Shown in pieces: positions 61,994 to 64,000 of a stretch of DNA of 64,000 bases. Position 1 is the stretch's first letter, and every line of letters starts with the position of its first letter. The notes under the pieces were generated by a model. The model had not been told where the DNA came from and did no database searches. It worked only from the letters and a program-made list of their open reading frames with translations. A program made the translations under genes and the position numbers. Source of the stretch: Monosporascus cannonballus (lineage: Eukaryota; Ascomycota; Sordariomycetes; Xylariales); the NCBI GenBank assembly GCA_004154925.1, contig QJNS01000752.1:558001-622000 (forward strand). Reading direction: 5' to 3'.

Positions 61994-62700
61994 ATAAGGT
62001 ATAACGATAAAACCTTTAAGTTTAATTAAATTAACCAGGATAAACCGCTAAACAGTTTTACAAGAACCAGACTTAAAAATACGGAAAACCAGAATAGAAA
62101 AAAAAATAAAACATTTACTAAAAGAAAAAAATCTTAAGGGTAAAATTTTGGGAAAAGAAAAATCGCATTACGACCTAACGGGTTACGGCCTCCAGAAACG
62201 GTCCCCGACAACAATAAGCCAAGAAAAGATAACGGGTTAAGTCACGTAATGGATCACCAACTTATTAATGGTGAACCAGTGAGCCGGATCACCAACTTAC
62301 TGGTGGTGAGCCAGTAAACCGGATCACCAACTTCCTAGTAATAAGTGTTATGGCTGCACCATACCATTACGCCACCTGGGCAAAAGATCAGTGGAATAAT
62401 TGTAATTGTGGCAATTATTCTGGTGCTTACAGCCGTATAAGAGCTGTTACGGTGGACAAGGCCGTAACAATAAGCCAATAAGCCGATATAGGATATATAC
62501 GCTTATTATTTCCATAGTTTAAATAGCTTTAGCTTGTAATACTTATTAATGCCAATCGTTTGCAATATAACTTCAGCATCCTTGGTATTACGAGACGGAA
62601 CATACTACTGTATCCATTGCTTAGAATCTCACGATACTCCTGCCAACATAAGCCCGTACGACTAAGGTTTAATTGTTTGTTAAACCGCCTAGCCGTCACA
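61994..62700 (+). mobile_element. Element K: 3' end and 3' LTR
   Basis: 61994-62165 is the family's 3' internal end, with polypurine tract TTTTGGGAAAAGAAAAATCG. The LTR is 62166-62700, with B-type hairpin units and an inserted short element. On the minus strand of 61994-62165 the basic N-terminus of the antisense ORF can be read (RFILVNLIKLKGF), cut by J just before the zinc cluster. Confidence 0.75.
62346..62469 (+). mobile_element. Short TG...CA element (124 bp) with ATAAG target duplication
   Basis: TGTTATGGCTGCACC...AGGCCGTAACA, flanked by ATAAG (62341-62345, 62470-62474). It is inserted in the U3 repeats of K's LTR and has little RIP. Confidence 0.88.
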
Positions 62701-63415
62701 TTAAGGCTGTTGCCGTTAACGATAAATACGGAAAAACCGGGCGAAAAAATCGGATAAAATCTTTTCGGTAGTTAATTGTTTTTTTAAACGATAAACCTTA
62801 ACAACATAATAATTAACTATGAAAATAAAAACGCTTATTTTATTATATATAGGTCGCGACGGATGTATTCTTTATAACGAAAAACACTTTGCATTATTTA
62901 ATAAATAGCACTCTTAAAAAATGAAAAAAATACGGCGTAATTTCGAAATCTTTGGTTTTAAGCAAGTTAGCTAAAGCATAACGTTATTCGGTTTTACGAA
63001 AGCGATATTTAAAAATACGACCAGACATATTTGAAACAACGGAAGATTTACCAGGAAAAAAATTTTAGGAGCAAAATATTTAGGAAAAGAGAAATCGTAT
63101 TACGTTTTAACAAACTACGGCTTCAAGAAACGGTCGTAATAGGAACAGCCAAAAAAAACCAAATAAATTAAATCACGTGACGGATTACCAACTTACTAAT
63201 AGTAAGCCAGTAATCCGAATTAAAATATCTACATTCGTTATTTCATAATTTATATAGTTTTAACTTGTAATAAAAATATCGTTACTTAAAATAGCTTTGG
63301 TATTACGAGACGTAACCAGTTACTATATCCGTTGCTTAAAATCTTACGATATTTCTGTTAACATAAACTCGTACGACTGATGTTTAATAGTTAGTTAAAC
63401 TACTTAGCCGTCACA
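62701..63415 (+). mobile_element. Element M: 3' end, antisense ORF start and 3' LTR
   Basis: 62701-63097 is internal 3' sequence collinear with B at about 30230-30659, with polypurine tract TTTAGGAAAAGAGAAATCG. The LTR is 63098-63415 (318 bp). On the minus strand from ATG 63028 the antisense ORF begins MSGRIFKYRFRKTE, then ALANLLKTKDFEITPYFF. It is RIP-damaged in the zinc cluster (R-Y-K-E-Y-I-R-R) and cut by K at 62700. Confidence 0.72.
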
Positions 63416-63475
63416 CATAATCAACAATCTTTAAAATCAAAAACGTTAAAATATTGTATTATAACTTAAGTTGAG

Positions 63476-64000
63476 TGTGACGGCTAGAGGGGTTTAACCA
63501 ACTATTAAACCTTAGTTGTACGGGTTTATATTGGCAGAAGTATCGTGGAAATCTAAGCAATAAATATAGTAATCGTGTTACGTCTTGCAATACTAAGGGT
63601 GCCTTAAGTAACGAGTTGTTATTGCAAGCTGAAGTTATCTAAATTATGGAAATAATAAGCGTATATATCTTGATTTTGTTAGCTGGATTATTACCAGTAA
63701 ATTGGTAATCCGTTTTACTGGCTTACTATTTGTAAGTTAGTAATCCGGCTTATTGGGTTATTACCAATAAATTGGTGATTTATTACGTAACCTGCCCTAT
63801 TACGCGTTTATGGTTGGGTTATGATAAACCGTTTCTGGAAACCGTGGTTCGTTAGATTATGACACGATTTTCTCCTTTTATAAATTTTGCTCTTAAGATT
63901 TGTTTTTCGATAAACCTTTTGCATTTATTTAATATGTTTTCCGGTATGTTTAAGCGTCGTTTTCTCAAATCCGAATAACGACTTATTTTGGCTAATTTAA
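63476..64000 (-). mobile_element. Element L: 3' LTR and 3' end, leaving the window
   Basis: The LTR 63476-63864 (389 bp) starts TGTGACGGCTAGAGGGG and ends GATTATGACA. The inverted polypurine tract CGATTTTCTCCTTTTATAAA follows. On the plus strand, from ATG 63933 or 63946, the antisense ORF starts (MFKRRFLKSE, then RLILANL) and runs off the window. Confidence 0.75.

Overview
The window looks like a filamentous ascomycete (Pezizomycotina) chromosome segment and is almost entirely repeat-rich heterochromatin. About 31 kb on the left and 27 kb on the right are extremely AT-rich. Their remaining cytosines sit mostly in CpG, while CpA and TpG are scarce. That is the footprint of repeat-induced point mutation (RIP) at CpA, and it has filled nearly every retrotransposon reading frame with stops. 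Between them, at about 31.2-36.8 kb, lies a base-balanced island with one intact, intron-bearing cytochrome P450 gene on the minus strand (31865-33651). It is the only convincing host gene.

Left side. Remnant element A (1-3270) ends in an LTR. A 130-bp short element (left half 3483-3545, right half 31102-31168) has been split by Gypsy element B (3546-31096, identical 437-bp LTR lengths, target duplication AATTG). B is split by a second Gypsy family, D (8884-29532, 187/188-bp LTRs, duplication AAAGG). D carries two serial minus-strand Gypsy insertions, E (14630-21602, duplication CTTAA) and F (22456-29192, duplication TTAAC). A second short element sits in B (29608-29737, duplication ATATA). 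All boundaries were read from the sequence.

Right side. AT-rich DNA leads into Gypsy G (about 38.5-42.2 kb), interrupted by a solo LTR that itself holds a short-element insertion. Then follow an LTR fragment, the 5' end of element H1, and full-length element H2 (44039-59705, two 372-bp LTRs). H2 contains full-length Gypsy C (49792-56397) and a piggyBac-like DNA transposon (56934-59115). After H2 come the gag half of minus-strand element J, the 3' ends of elements K and M, and the 3' end of minus-strand element L, which leaves the window.

Main discovery candidate. In the main Gypsy family, every copy that keeps its 3' end (A, B, C, E, F, H2 and, partly, G, K, L, M) carries an antisense reading frame between the integrase-chromodomain end of pol and the 3' LTR. 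It would encode about 180-205 residues: a basic N-terminus, a fungal Zn2Cys6 binuclear-cluster signature (C-x2-C-x6-C-x8-C-x2-C-x6-C), then a coiled coil. Its stop overlaps the pol stop tail-to-tail by 11-14 bp at a GC-rich palindrome. RIP has turned many of the cysteines into tyrosines, but comparing copies recovers all six positions. The other themes are LTRs with subfamily-specific hairpin tandem repeats, RIP that weakens toward outer element termini, and strong fold-back DNA at the island's right edge.
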